DNA of 64,000 nt from Bromus sterilis. Its lineage: Eukaryota; Streptophyta; Magnoliopsida; Poales; Poaceae. Shown piece after piece: positions 1-12,278 of this stretch; within the stretch, counting starts at the first letter, position 1, and every line of letters starts with the position of its first letter. The position numbers were made by a program, and so were the translations under genes. The stretch covers positions 128,816,501 to 128,880,500 of the forward strand of contig OX465596.1 in the NCBI GenBank assembly GCA_950022295.1, in the 5' to 3' direction. A model generated the notes under the pieces. That model saw nothing but the letters and a program-made list of their open reading frames with translations. It was not told the origin of the DNA and ran no database searches.

Positions 1-1769
1 TTTACTCATCAAGTTTGATATATAAAATATTTTCATCGGAGTTACGGTTTAAAATATATAGATTTTCAAAGTTTTAATCATTTTAAATCAATTTCAGAAT
101 TTTCTTTTATTATTAAATAGCAACATTATCCACAACCTTATCCAGAACAGTGTCTGACAGGTGGGACCTACATGTCATACACAGATACAATTTAAATCAT
201 TTACTTTAGTTAAATTACGAGTGGGGCCACATTTCATACTCACATTTTAATAAAATCATCTAATTAATTAATCAGTAGGTGGGACACAGATGTCATTGAC
301 AGATGTGTTAATTAAACACTATAATTATCCAGGAATTAGATTAGGGGCCTGGGCCCACATATCATCCACATTTGGTATTTTAATTTATTTTTTCTAATTA
401 ACTAAACAGGGTGGCCCACTGGTCATACACACATTGTACTCACACATTTTTTATATCTAATCTCTTTTAATTAGCATGGGGGTTGGGCTGGTTAATAGGG
501 ATTAGTGGGGGGGTCATGTCAGGAGGGGTTAGCCAGTGGCACTGGCTAACCACACAAACGAAAACAGGGGCGCCAGCGGCCGATAGCATGACGGCGAGGC
601 CATCCCGGCCAGCCCCGGCGAGGGTGGGGCGCTGGACTCGGGCGTGGCGAGGGCACGGCCCGGGGATGGGTGGGAGCGCGCAAGTGGGACGCGGCAGGCG
701 CACGCGTGCATGAGGCGAGGCGTCGGCCGGCGCAGACCACGGCGAGTGCTGGGCGCGGCCAGGTGCGGCCGGGGTGTGGTGAGGCGTGTCAGGGCGCGAG
801 CTCAGGGCGTGTTGAGCATGGAGACCCCGGGGATGGCAGCCCACAACTACGGGGCGAGGGGAGGCGGAGGGATGGGGGCTCACGGTGGGGGGCGTCGCGG
901 CGGCGTGAGGAGGTGGCCTGGCAACCAGAGGCGAGAACGCGGAGGCGTCGGAGCCGGCCGTGGCCACGGCGGCGCCGAGGACCCATGAGCCATGGCGGCT
1001 AGGGTTGGCAAGGGCGGGCGCCAGGAGGAGGTTAACGGCGGATCTCCGTGGCTGAGGGGGGCAGCGGCTCGAGGGGGCTTCACAGCGGTGCAGCGTAGCG
1101 GTGGGAGGGTCGGCGGCGGCCGGAATCGTTCTGCGCAGCCGCCGCCGTGGGTCCAGGGGAGGGAGGGGATCGGGGTGGGAGGAGACGAGATCGGGGGAGA
1201 TAGGAGGGGATGGGGATGGGGTCGGCTCGGTTGGTTGACTAGGGGGCCTAGGCATAGGTGGGCTGGGCCGGATGGGGCGGGTTGCCCTAGGCGGGTTTTA
1301 CCCCTTCCCCTTTTGTTTTTGTTCTTTTGTTTTTAGTTTCATTTTATTTCTGTTAGTAATTATTTAATGTCTTTGGCCTTTTTGTAAAATATAATTCTTG
1401 CTCCATAATGATCATGGAACATAACCAGAGTGCCACAAAAAGATTGGGACATTTATAAACTCATTTGATATTTGTTTGGAATTTGCAAATAGCAAACGGT
1501 GACGTTTTGCTGTTGGTATGATTTTTTTGCAATTTTCCATAGCTTGATAAATTCCCACAAGCACACTGGCAGGCTCCAGTGATTATTTGAGATTTAATAA
1601 AATTGGCTTCATAATTTTTGGACAAAGTTTTAGTTGTCACATATTTTTAATATTCACCAAAAAGGCATTTTGAGTTTGTGTTGATCCAAAGATGTTGAAG
1701 GCATGATTAGCACAGTGATTTGACTTTAACAAAAAAGGATTACTGTGTCTTGACAGTGAGGGTGTTACA
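1..1769 (-). mobile_element. Element A, 3' LTR (partial, Gypsy-like)
   Basis: This stretch is repeated with few changes at about 18564-20307, in the same orientation, and both copies end in GGGTGTTACA. To the right lie a reverse-complement polypurine tract and internal DNA, so this is the 3' LTR of a minus-strand element; its far end, about 2.6 kb, lies left of the window. A strongly GC-rich block (about 560-1240) is flanked by AT-rich DNA, a layout also seen in the LTRs of B, C and E. A long minus-strand proline-rich frame in the GC-rich block is not preserved in the other LTR copy and is not called a gene. Confidence 0.85.
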
Positions 1770-1783
1770 AATCTCCCCCACTA
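1770..1783 (-). other. Element A polypurine tract
   Basis: Read on the minus strand this is GTAGTGGGGGAGATT directly abutting the LTR start TGTAACACCC. It is the expected plus-strand DNA primer site next to the 3' LTR and fixes the orientation of A. Confidence 0.8.
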
Positions 1784-1788
1784 CAAAG

Positions 1789-1807
1789 AATTCTCGTCCC
1801 GAGAATT
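1789..1807 (-). other. Pre-PPT hairpin of element A
   Basis: Perfect inverted repeat with an 8-bp stem (AATTCTCG / CGAGAATT) and a 3-nt loop, a few bases on the internal side of the polypurine tract. The same geometry occurs at the same place in B (12279-12297) and in G (37251-37270). Confidence 0.7.
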
Positions 1808-3248
1808 AACAGTAGTGTAAGGGGTAAGGTTTCGTTTTCGTATTCTAACGATTCTTTTGGTGCTTGTTGTCCTGATCGAAGGAGTTAATCCTTCACGTTG
1901 ATGTCTTCATCTCTCTGCATCTGTGCATCTTGATGAGTTGTAATAATTTCTTCGGGGACTTCATCGTACTTATGCATATGCTAGGAGGAAAAACTTAAGG
2001 GGGTCGGATTGGTACTCGGTTAACCAATCGAGGATGTCCGAGGGAATGAGATACAGGGTATCCCTCGAGTTTAAACTCAGGGGAATACATCGAGAGAAAC
2101 ATAAGAATGTATGAGAAATTTCAAGCGGTTTGGCATGCATTCCATATCGATCATGTATGACGAAAAAGGAATCCAGAGCATCAGTCATAAGCACTGTGTT
2201 TGATACCGGATCACAAGGTAGGTGACAAGAGTTAGGCTTTGATCCTGTGGAACTGTGGGTTTTGGGCCCACATGGAATGAAAATGGTGGCGACATTCCAT
2301 GCGATCGCGATGCAAGTTTTGTCAAAGAACACATCGTCAGATATCTCGGCAATAACGTCGGTAACAAGGGCAATGGGCAAAGCGAACCACTTGGCAAAGC
2401 TCTCGTCCATCGTTTGTAACCAAAAAGGTTATCCACGATAGTAACAGGTTGTACCAACAGAGTAGTACATCGAAGTGTTTACATAAGCAGCGGATTATCA
2501 CTGCTTAGATAAGTTAAACAGACCAATGGAAAGGAAAATGTGATGTTACACAAGTATCAGGTATATATCTTTCCCAACGGAAAGAAGAGCAAGATATACA
2601 TGACCAAGTTTGTATTGGCAGGGAGTCAAGGGAGGTTGTCGATGATAAAACAAATCATCGAGGGGCAGGGATGGTATTTCACACGATGAATCCAATTGAC
2701 ACATGAAAGAAGCAACGTAAGATTAGTCGGATAATAATCCACCAAAGGTCGGGTGCTTCGCATGGGATCTGAGGTAAGTATTGGCACTCAACCAGAAGGA
2801 GAAAGAATGCAAAGGCATCAGGTGATAGAAGAATCAGAATAATTCGATGCTGAAGTAGAAGAGAATTATGATTTCCAGATCGAGAGGTGGATGTAATTAT
2901 ACACACAGACTTATCGGTGGTAGGGGATTGCAACGGCGATGAACAAGTAGGTTCTAGGGAATTTATCGGAGTGAAATCTTCGGAATCTTCAGGTGAAGCA
3001 AGCAATCATCTTTGGTGACGGGCTCTCCGGGTAGATGCGACCATGAGATCCTAATGTCAGAGTTAGCAAAATTACCCGAAAGGATAAGAGAGTAGAATCC
3101 CTGAGTAAAGTTACGGAGAAAAGGATCCTAATACCACCAGTTGGCGACATGGGCCGATAAGCCACACAAAACAGTTAGTAAAGTAGTTTTGCAAAGACTA
3201 GACTCGACTTCGACCAAGGAGTTGGAAGGGGTGTCCTACAGGCAGTCT

Positions 3249-3260
3249 GCTCTGGTAGCA
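3249..3260 (-). other. Element A primer-binding site
   Basis: On the minus strand this reads TGCTACCAGAGC, two changes from the initiator-Met tRNA site TGGTATCAGAGC used by most plant LTR elements. It is separated by 3 nt from the LTR end at 3264. Confidence 0.75.
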
Positions 3261-3263
3261 ACT

Positions 3264-3496
3264 TGTGACGCCCCCAAAATCAAGTCGTGTACAGTAATCA
3301 TACACGCAAGGTACACGATCGAGATCAGGGACTCACGGTGAGATATCACAACACAATTCTACAAAAAAATAATACAAGCTGTATAATACAAGCCAGGGGC
3401 CACGAGGGCTCGAATACAACAGCTCGAAAGCACAAAGTTAGCCGAAGCAATAGTATCTGACTACAGACACAAGAATACAAGGTTGCCTTAAGAAGG
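3264..3496 (-). mobile_element. Element A, 5' LTR, left segment
   Basis: Begins TGTGACGCCC next to the primer-binding site and is interrupted after 3496 by B. The five bases before B are GAAGG and those after B (16191-16195) are GAAGA, a target duplication with one mismatch. The LTR resumes at 16191. Confidence 0.8.
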
Positions 3497-6400
3497 TGTC
3501 ACAACCCCAAGTTAGGTATGTGCTAGGATCAAGTGCTCCTTTGCATCATGCAAAAATTCAAAAGAAAATTCAAAAATGGGGAAAAGAAAAGCCCTAACAA
3601 ATTAAATCAAATGGCTAGATAAAAATCTTTTTCCAAAAATCATTTGAACATTTGGAAAATTCCTATAAATGGTACTGATCATTTTAAAAATGGTTTGGGA
3701 GCAATCCCATGCTCATGGAATTTTCTAATTTTCAAATAATGGCTTGGAAACTAAATAAATACCCTATTTGATTTAAAATTCAAATGTTTTGAATTTTAAA
3801 AATGCTCAAATTTTATAAGTGGCTAGCTCTCTATTTTATGAGGCCATATAAAAAATTGTGGCATTTTATAAAATTCCTAGCTACTTTTATTAGCTAGGTC
3901 AACCTATATGCAGAAATAATAAAAAGAACAGAAAGCAGAGCTTACCTGGCGCCCTGGGCAAGGCCCACTCGCCTTGGCCTCGGCCCAGCCCAGCTCGCCG
4001 CGTGTCTTCTTCCTCCCCGCCCCTCCAAGAAGCTCGCTGGAGCTGGGGAGTGCGGCGACGACGCCACCGCGACACCGCGGGTTCTAGGCCACCCCCTTCC
4101 CTCTCCTCACGCCACACAACGCGAGAACCCCCCTCGAGCTCATCCTCTCACCCACGGGTCGCCCCCTCTCTCCTACCTCGCGAATCCCGCGCAAACCCGA
4201 AGCACAGCCGGAGCGCGGCGACGCCCCGACGTGGCCACCGTACTCCTCCTTCCTCGCCGCCTTGTCCAGTCGATCCGGCACCGTCGACTTCCTCCGCCCC
4301 CCTCGTCAATTGAAGTCCAGCGCCACCGTGGACGATGCCCGCGTCAAGGTTTCGTCGCCGGCCGCCGCGGAGAAGAACTTTGATTGCGCCAACATCGAGC
4401 TCCCCGTGGCCCCTTCGTCCACTCCATTAGCATCACGGTGAGCAGAGCTCCTTTTCGCCCCTAGCCGCGCCTCTTCCCGTGCCCTCCCGCCTAGTTCCGG
4501 CGAGGTCCGTGAAAGGGCCGCCGCCGCGGTTGAAGTAGCCGTCGCCCTGGAGCTCATCTTTGGCCCCCTCCTACTCCAACGCGTGCGAAAGCTCACGAGC
4601 TACGCGCCCGTACCAACCAGACCCCCTCCCGTGCCAGAAACCCCAACTCCGGCGAGTCTCCGGCAGGCTTCCGGCGACCCCGCCATTAGAGCCCTAAACC
4701 TAAGCTAATCCCCCCACTAATCCAAACCTCTGGGCCACTGACAGTGGGCCCAGGCCACTAACTAACCACTGTTAGTTTTAAACTAACAGGGTTTTAACCC
4801 CACAAAGACAGACAGGTGGGCCCCTGTTGTCAGCCCCCCCTTGCGTCATGCTGACCTCATGATGACGCAATAAACAGAAAAGATTTAAAAGAATTAAACA
4901 AATTCCAGAAAAGGGCAGAAAATAGGACAAACTTTGGAAATTCATAATTAATTCATCCTTACTCCAAATATAGCAAATAATATATTAAAAATGATCAGGA
5001 GAAAATTATCTATCCAAATATGAAACTTTCAACTTTGTTTGAGTTGAATTTAAATTCTGATCAGTAGCTTTTGCTATTTGATTTAAATGGAATTAATTCA
5101 AATTTAATCCAAATGCAATTCCACTTTGAACCTTTGCAATGCACATATGATCACCTACACTTCAGAAGCTTATCACACACATGATCATTTGGATTACAAA
5201 ATACAAATACTAGCAAATGCAACTTGGACCAATTTAAATACATTTGGAGTTTGAATTTGAATTCACTTTCAAATCAACTTCAATTAACTTGTTGCAAATG
5301 GAACCTAGATCACCTCAATACAATTCACATCTTTTGACAACATAATCATGTGCTTGAGCATTGCAACTTATTTATGCTTTGTTTATATTGTTTGCTCGGA
5401 TAGAAGTGGATCCGGAGCTCGAGATTACCCCCTTCGTTGAAGACCCCGTGACTGAACCTCGTCAGCAAGGCAAGCAAACCCCCATTGATCATGTCGATAA
5501 AATCCCACTTCCCTCTCATGTCTCGCTTATGCATTGTTTAGGATGATCACCATAATAACGTTTCTATCGCATAGTTGAACCCATATCCTTTGCATGACCT
5601 ATCATCTTGTCGCAGTAGTAAGCAAACCACAATCATAGCAGATGTAGGAGTTGGTTGATATCATGTGGCCCCTGCAACTGTTACTTCTTATTGCATGCTT
5701 AGTGATACAACGAGGTTGCTTTTGATGTGAGTCGGGATGATGATAAACATGGTGTTGATGAAAGTGAAACGTGTTGGTGAATCTACCCTAATACAAGGTG
5801 AACGATGAGAGGCTGTGTAGGAGTACACAGTGGGTTGTCTCGTTGAACACCGCCTTAAGTCCGAGTTCTTGTGTGGTGATCCAAGAAGAAGAGTACAACC
5901 ACACATTGGGCTCACTGACCCCTCTCATCCTAGTACCTCACCCCGTTCGAACCCCAAGAGTCGCAGTAGTTCGGAGTTCTGGTAGGGCTGTGGCACAGTC
6001 TGCGAAGTGGATGAACGGCTTTTCAAGACCGGCTTGGGACCCTGCACACATCGTTTGAGGCTGTACTGGAACCTCGGCCGGACTTCCATACGGATCCCCC
6101 TCAGATAGGCGACTCTCTGGACTAGAACGGAGCTGTGGGCGAAGTGTTGTGGTGGCATCCCCGCTGTCATCTCTTGAACGGTGACACGCAAAAGGCGGTA
6201 ACTGATGACACGTGTGTGTAGCGGTACACCCCTGCAGGGTTAACAAAACTATTCGAATAGCCGCGTCCGCAGTTATGGACTGCTTGGAGAGCTCTGCTCG
6301 ATTATTAGACAACTTGAATTGGATACTTCTAAAATACACCAAGATAAGCGTGAGTGCTATGGTGTGCTTCTCGTGGGGAAGTCGAGGAAGTAACCATAGT

Positions 6401-7406
6401 GGTGTATTGGTTGAAGAGATGTAGTGGACTCATGTACGCTTCTTACCCCAAGTCTGGTACTCGTAGTTCAGGATTAGCCAAGTCAAAGCTGGCACTTCTG
6501 CAAGTGAAACCCCACCTCCCTTTACCTTGATACATGTGCATGAGTAGTATAACTCCTATGTAAGTCTTGCTGAGTACGATTTTGTACTCACGTTTGCTTA
6601 ATCTATGTTTTAGATGAACCCACCGACCCCGATGGTGGCTTCTACCTGAAGCTCGAGGAATGAAGACTCAGACCAAGACAAAGCTAGTGTAGTCCCAGTC
6701 AGACGACTGGTTCCCCCGTGGAGGGCTTGTTTTTAGATAAGGCTTCTCTAAGCCATTTGTTAAACTTGTCTGTACTCAGACCTAGTTGCTTCCGCTTGTC
6801 TGTTGTAATGTTGGATCACATGCTTTTGCTCTCTGTGTGCACTCTGTAAGAGTTATTAATAAAGATGTATACTTTGTAGAGAATTGCAATGATACCTATT
6901 GTTCATACCAGGCATGTGTGCTGCGTGTATGTTTATAACATGCATGTCTTAGTATGGGTTTTCGAGACCTTAGTTGTGATCTGGCTGGCGGTCTTTTATA
7001 CACCAAGTGGCCCTTAGATGTGCCCATCTTGGGGCATCGCGATGCGATTGTTCGAGACTCTGTCTCGTGCACACTTTGATGTATGATCGAGCCCGCCCTA
7101 GACCCCGACTAAGTGATCGGGCTGGAGTAAGTCTATGTAAGGGTTATAATACAATGGATAGTATGGTTGAGGCGAGTTGTCTATGAGCATGGGAGTTCAT
7201 CACCCATATCATTTAGACTTGTGTGCGGATGATGAGGACCCATTTCAGTTGATCATCCGGCCTGGATGGGATGCCCCTCACGTTCGATGCTTTCCGAGAA
7301 CGTTCTGTGCTTGGCCTTGTCTGCTTAGACAAGTGGGTACGGTTCTCGGCTCTCCATATGATTGTGTTGTAGCGAGGCTTGCATACGCTAACCCCGTGTC
7401 CCGACA
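3497..7406 (+). repeat. Element B 5' LTR
   Basis: Starts TGTCACAACCCC and ends GTCCCGACA. It has a GC-rich block at about 3950-4700, a conserved palindrome module at about 6230-6280 and an AATAAA signal at 6858-6863. Frames inside it (for example 4002-4313) lie in the GC-rich block and are not called genes. Confidence 0.9.
6230..6280 (+). promoter_or_regulatory. Palindrome module in B 5' LTR
   Basis: Contains CCTGCAGGG, the perfect palindrome CTATTCGAATAG (6249-6260) and CCGCGTCCGCAG next to each other. The same set occurs in the LTRs of A, E, G and K, reverse-oriented as expected for minus-strand elements. Function unknown. Confidence 0.6.
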
Positions 7407-7410
7407 GACT

Positions 7411-7422
7411 TGGTATCAGAGC
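7411..7422 (+). other. Element B primer-binding site
   Basis: TGGTATCAGAGC, complementary to the 3' end of initiator-Met tRNA, four bases after the LTR end. It primes minus-strand DNA synthesis. Confidence 0.9.
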
Positions 7423-7878
7423 AGGACTGACTGTAGGATTATCAGCCTTGGACGAAGTCGAGTCTAGCCTTCTATAGTTATATAGTTAATCTAGGTATAT
7501 AAGGGAACAACGTAAGGCTTCTTTTTCTCCTTACCCTCATCGATCTGAGTTCTGAGTCACCTTTACCTTTTCTACGGGAAGATAGGACTAGGCTCATCTA
7601 TGTCTGACTAGAACATCTCGTTGTTTGCCTCCTTATAGCCGTAGGATGGTTGTGGTTATCCAAAGTCTCCGTGTTTTGAGTTCCTTGAAGAAGTTCTGTC
7701 CAATTTCTTCGAGATTGTTTCAATGTCCATCCCAGTGTAGCTGTTATGCTGCCGGATTTGTTCCGTGTTTCTTTGAGTCGTTGCCTTCGCATTATTATCT
7801 TTTCCTCCTTAAATCATATCCTTTTATCCTTGCCTCCATCCTACAACCTGTTCTGATTGTTGATTTTTATCACACAGG
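7423..7878 (+). other. Element B untranslated leader
   Basis: 456 bases between the primer-binding site and the gag ATG, with no frame related to gag. It ends in a pyrimidine-rich run and CACAG immediately before the start codon, which resembles a splice acceptor. Confidence 0.5.
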
Positions 7879-10755
7879 ATGTCAGGTGGAACTCGTAGTG
7901 TTGTTCTTCGGAATCGAGACCGTGATCGGAATCGAAATGATGATGAACTTCCACCCCCGCCTTCTGCGGCGGAAATCATGATGGAAGCTGAGTGGAATAG
8001 ACGTGATCAAACACGCCTTCTGGAGCTCATCGAGCAGAATACCGCCCACCATCGTAATGTGGTGGTCAGCATTCAGGACTTCATCTTCCTCAAGCCACCG
8101 GTACTCCGATGTTCTTCTGAGCCCCTTGAAGCTGATGATTGGCTCCGTTCCATCGAGCGTAAGCTTGATACAACACATGTTGCTCCCGATAACCGAGTTA
8201 TTTTCGCGAAATACTTCTTGGAAGGTGCTGCTCTTCAGTGGTGGGAGAACTATGTTGCAATGCAGCCAGATGGTCACGTAGTGACTTGGCAGGAGTTCTG
8301 TGTTGCCTTTCGAGGGTACCAAATTCTGGATGAGTTGATGGAGCGCAAGAAGGAAGAGTTCTGCAATCTGAATCAAGGAGAGATGTCCATTCATGAATAT
8401 GTGAGGGAATTCAACCGTCTTTCTCGTTATGCCCAAGATGAGATCACCACCGATGCCAGAAAGCAGGCAAGGTTCCATAAGGGACTTAGCCCCATCCTCG
8501 GTCATGATCTCAACCTCATCGAATTTGCCACCTTTGAAGATTTAGTCAACAGATCCTTCAGAGCTGAGCATGGCAATGAAGTTTTCGAGAAGTCTCGCAA
8601 GCATGCTCTTGAGCTTGCCCCTTCTTCTAGTTCACGCCCTCAGAAACGCATGATCTGGATTCCTAACAGTTTGTTTCCCCAAAACAACCCACCGAGGCCA
8701 TCACTTGTGTCGCCTCGTCCACCAGCTCCACCAAACAACCCAGCTCCCCGCACTATCTTTGGAGCCTGCTTCAGATGTGGCCAGCCTGGTCACTATTCTC
8801 GTGAGTGCCCCGTCAACCAGAATGCTCCACCCCATGCCAGAACAAAACCCACTGTTCGTGCCAAACCACCCCCGAAGGTTTCTACCGCTAAGCCATCCAC
8901 CTCAGAAAATCTTGGACGTGTGAACCAAATCTCAGTTGAGGAAACTGATAGTACTTCCGACGTCATTCTTGGTACACTCCCAGTAAATTTTGTTCCCACT
9001 TCTGTTCTTTTCGACCCAGGAGCATCTCACTCATTCATGTCGGAGAGTTATGCACTTCGGCATGATGTATCCTTTGAAGAAATGTTCACCCCTATAATCA
9101 TTCAAACTCCTGGTTCAAAATGGCAAACTAATAGAGTAAGCCATGGTAATCAAATTGCAATTGAGGGATTAGTATTCCTTGCTTCACTCATAGCCCTCAA
9201 GTCTTCAGACATTGATGTCATCCTTGGTATGGATTGGTTATCAAGACAACATGCTTTTCTTGATTGTAAATCCAAGTCAGTTAGACTTACACATCCTTCA
9301 GGCCAGACGATAGCTTACTCCTCACCAAGAACAAGAACCCATGTGCATTCTTTGAATGTGCTTCCCCTTCCTGACCTTGAAGATGTTCTGGTGGTTCGTG
9401 ACTTCCCGGATGTCTTTCCTGAAGAGCTGCAGGGCATGCCACCCGACAAAGGTGTAGAGTTCATAGTGGACCTTATACCAGGCACAGCCCCAATTTCCAG
9501 ACGCCCATACAAAATGGCCCCACGTGAGTTAGCTGAGCTTAAAATCCAACTTGAAGCTTCATTGGCAAAAGGCTTCATCCGCCTTAGCTCATCGCCATGG
9601 GGTTGCCCCGTTCTGTTCGTAACGAAGAAAGATGGAACAGAAAGGATGTGCGTAGACTATCGCCCGCTAAATCTAGCAACGATAAAGAACAAGTACCCAT
9701 TGCCCAGGATCAATGATCTTTATGATCAACTTGCAGGATCCTCTGTCTTCTCCAAGATGGATTTGAGATTAAGTTATCATCAAATCAAAATCCGAAATGA
9801 GGACATTCCAAAAACGTCTTTCACTACTCGTTATGGTCTTTACGAGTACACCGTCATGTCCTTCGGTCTAACCAATGCCCCCGCCACTTCCTCACGCATG
9901 ATGAATTCGATCTTCATGGAGTATTTGGACCAGTTCGTCGTGGTTTACCTCGATGACATCCTTATATACTCGAAGAACGAAGGAGAACATGCCAAACACC
10001 TAAGGCTGGTATTGATGAAACTTAGAGAGCATCGCCTGTATGCTAAATTCTCCAAGTGTGAATTTTGGCTACCAGAAGTGACATACTTAGGCCACGTGAT
10101 TTCTGCAAAAGGCATTGCTGTGAATCCCGAGAGAGTTCAGGCCGTCCTTGACTGGACTCCACCTGAATCGGTTAAGCAAGTTAGGAGTTTTCTTGGCCTA
10201 GCCAGCTACTGCCGTCGCTTCTTCGAGAACTTTTCTAAAGTTGCAAAACCTCTAACTGAACTCCTCAAGAAAGATAAGAAATTCTTATGGACTTCCAAGT
10301 GCGAGGAAAGCTTTCAAGAGCTAAAAAGAAGATTGACTTCTGCACCCGTAGTTGCACCTCCAGACACCAAAAAGGATTTCGAAATCTTTTGTGACGCATC
10401 ACGGCAAGGGTTAGGATGCATACTTCTGCAAGATCGACATGTGGTAGCTTATGCTTCACGCCAGTTGCGGCCACATGAAGAGAACTATCCTACCCATGAC
10501 CTTGAACTCGCTGCCGTAGTTCATGCCCTAACAACTTGGCGACATTACCTCCTTGGTAATCGTTGTGAGATCTATTCCGACCACCAAAGTCTCAAATACA
10601 TTTTCACCGAGCCAGATCTTAATCTCAGGCAAGGACGCTGGATTGAGTTGATAAAAGATTACGACGTAAGAATTTCTTACACCCCAGGCAAAGCCAATGT
10701 CATGGCTGATGCACTAAGTCGTAAGTCGTATTGTAACAACCTCATGTTACAATAG
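7879..10755 (+). pseudogene. Element B gag-protease-RT-RNase H (958 codons, premature stop)
   Basis: Encodes the first part of the Gypsy polyprotein. Gag capsid-type sequence occupies about residues 70-240, followed by a CCHC zinc knuckle at 297-310 (C-x2-C-x4-H-x4-C) that binds RNA. The aspartic protease motif is at 379-382 but reads D-P-G-A instead of D-S/T-G-A. Reverse transcriptase follows with YLDD at 690-693, then RNase H with its first catalytic Asp at about 839. The start ATG at 7879 lies just after the leader and gives a typical Gag N terminus. The frame stops at TAG 10753-10755, but homology continues in the same frame beyond it, so this is a nonsense mutation. The protease change would probably also block processing. 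Confidence 0.9.
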
Positions 10756-11150
10756 TATCAACCACTTCTTCATGAGGAATTTCGAAAGCTCAATCTCGAG
10801 ATTGTTCCTCGTGGATCTCTTTTCAACTTGGTGGCGAAACCAACCCTTGAGGATCAAATCGTAGTTGCCCAAAGGCGTGCACGAGGTGTTCGCCGGATCA
10901 AGGAGAACATTGCTAGCGGAGTTGCTAAATGTTTCTCCACTAATAGCAAAGGAACGGTATTCTTTGGAAATCGTTTGGTAGTACCTAAGAATAGAGAACT
11001 AAGGCAACTCATCCTCAAAGAAGCCCATGACACACCCCTCTCAATTCATCCTGGTAGCACAAAAATGTACCGAGATCTACGCCAGAGATTTTGGTGGACT
11101 AGGATGAAGAGAGACATTGCTCAATTTGTTGCCGAATGTGATGTTTTCGT
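10756..11150 (+). pseudogene. Element B integrase N-terminal zinc-binding part
   Basis: Continues in frame after the nonsense codon at 10753. The pattern around 11025-11140 has the two His and first Cys of the integrase HHCC finger (H..H..AECDV). The second Cys is lost because one base appears to be missing between about 11138 and 11150, after which the reading continues in another frame. The product would bind DNA ends as part of integrase. Confident as an integrase fragment; the exact deleted base cannot be fixed by eye. Confidence 0.8.
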
Positions 11151-11708
11151 CGCATTAAGACAGAACATCAAAGACCTGCTAGTACACTTCAACCTTTGCC
11201 TATTCCCGAGTGGAAATGGGACAAAGTCGGTATGGACTTCATCACCGGCTTTCCAAAAACGCAGAAAGGAAACGATGCCATCTTCGTTGTCATAGATAGA
11301 CTTTCCAAAGTTGCACACTTCCTTCCAGTTCGCGAGTCTATAACTGCTAGCCAGTTAGTGGACTTGTACGTCTCTAGAATTGTGTCTCTTCACGGTGTTC
11401 CTTTGGAAATCAATTCTGATCGTGGTAGCCTTTTCACCTCTAGATTTTGGGGAAGCTTCCAACATGCTATGGGAACTCATCTCTCCTTTAGTACAGCTTT
11501 CCACCCTCAATCTAGCGGTCAAGTCGAAAGGGTTAACCAAATTCTTGAAGACATGCTCAGAGCTTGTGTTATCTCATTCGGAAAGAATTGGGAGAAGTCT
11601 CTTCCATTCGCCGAATTTGCTTATAACAACAGTTTTCAATGTAGTCTGAACATGGCTCCTTTTGAACTCCTATATGGACGACGATGTCGAACACCCTTAA
11701 ACTGGTAA
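11150..11708 (+). pseudogene. Element B integrase catalytic core
   Basis: Reading frame shifted relative to the upstream part. It contains the D,D-35-E triad: Asp in GMDFITGF, Asp in NSDRGSLF and Glu in GQVERVNQ, the metal-binding residues that join element DNA to the target. The frame ends at TAA 11706-11708 just after PLNW, while homologous sequence (ETGERQLFG) continues in the same frame, so this is a second nonsense codon, probably from a Ser codon. Confidence 0.85.
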
Positions 11709-12278
11709 GAAACCGGTGAAAGACAACTCTTTGGACCGGATATGATCAAGGAAGCAGAAGAGCAAGTTCGCATTGCTCGTGATCGTTTGAAAGCCGCACA
11801 GTCTCGTCAGAAAAGCTATTATGATCGTCATCATAGAAAGGAAAGCTATAATCTGGATGAGAAGGCTTACCTCCGGGTTACTCTTCTGAAGGGAACCCAA
11901 AGATTCGGTATCAAAGGAAAGTTGGCCCCACGTTACATCGGACCCTTCCGCATTATTGCTAAACGTGGAGAAGTTGCCTACCAACTTGAACTACCCCCGC
12001 ACCTTTCCCGAGTACATGATGTATTCCATGTGTCACAACTCAGGCGTGGCTTCAAGGACCCCATCCGCGAAGTCGACCATGAAGCGCTTGATCTCCAAGA
12101 TGACCTTTCTTATCGAGAATACCCTGTTCTTGTTCTTGATTCAGCAGAGCGTGTCACTCGCCGAAAGAAGATCAAGTTTCTGAAAGTTCAGTGGTCTCAT
12201 CACTCAGAGAAAGAAGCCACGTGGGAAAGAGAAGACCGTCTCAGTGCCGAGTACCCCTCCTTCCTCCCGCAGACTTCT

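Larger units (their letters stand above)
1770..3263 (-). mobile_element. Element A internal domain, non-coding
   Basis: Only about 1.5 kb separates the polypurine tract (1770) from the primer-binding site (3249-3260). No gag, protease, RT or integrase motif is recognisable on either strand. The longest minus-strand frames (1970-2410, 146 codons; 2679-3005, 108 codons) resemble nothing I know and may be chance. A long LTR with a short non-coding interior matches the large retrotransposon derivative (LARD) type, or an internally deleted element. Such an element could move only with proteins supplied by another. Confidence 0.7.

Noticed and set aside
467..1255. 262-codon minus-strand frame in A 3' LTR
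   Set aside because: Proline- and arginine-rich product of a GC-rich LTR block. In the other LTR copy (about 19078-19675) the frame is broken into different pieces, so it is not under coding constraint.
1970..2410. 146-codon minus-strand frame in A interior as a novel gag
   Set aside because: Sense for A and moderately long, but no motif, and it is near the polypurine tract rather than the primer-binding site, where gag would start. Left undecided rather than called.
4002..4313. 103-codon plus-strand frame in B 5' LTR, also at 12814-13125 in the 3' LTR
   Set aside because: Present in both LTRs because LTRs are duplicates. Low-complexity Ser/Arg/Pro composition from GC-rich DNA, with no domain.
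7411..7422. tRNA-like sequences at primer-binding sites
   Set aside because: Only 12 bases complementary to a tRNA 3' end; no cloverleaf around them. No tRNA gene was seen in the window.
7882..8505. 207-codon minus-strand frame
   Set aside because: Antisense shadow of B gag.
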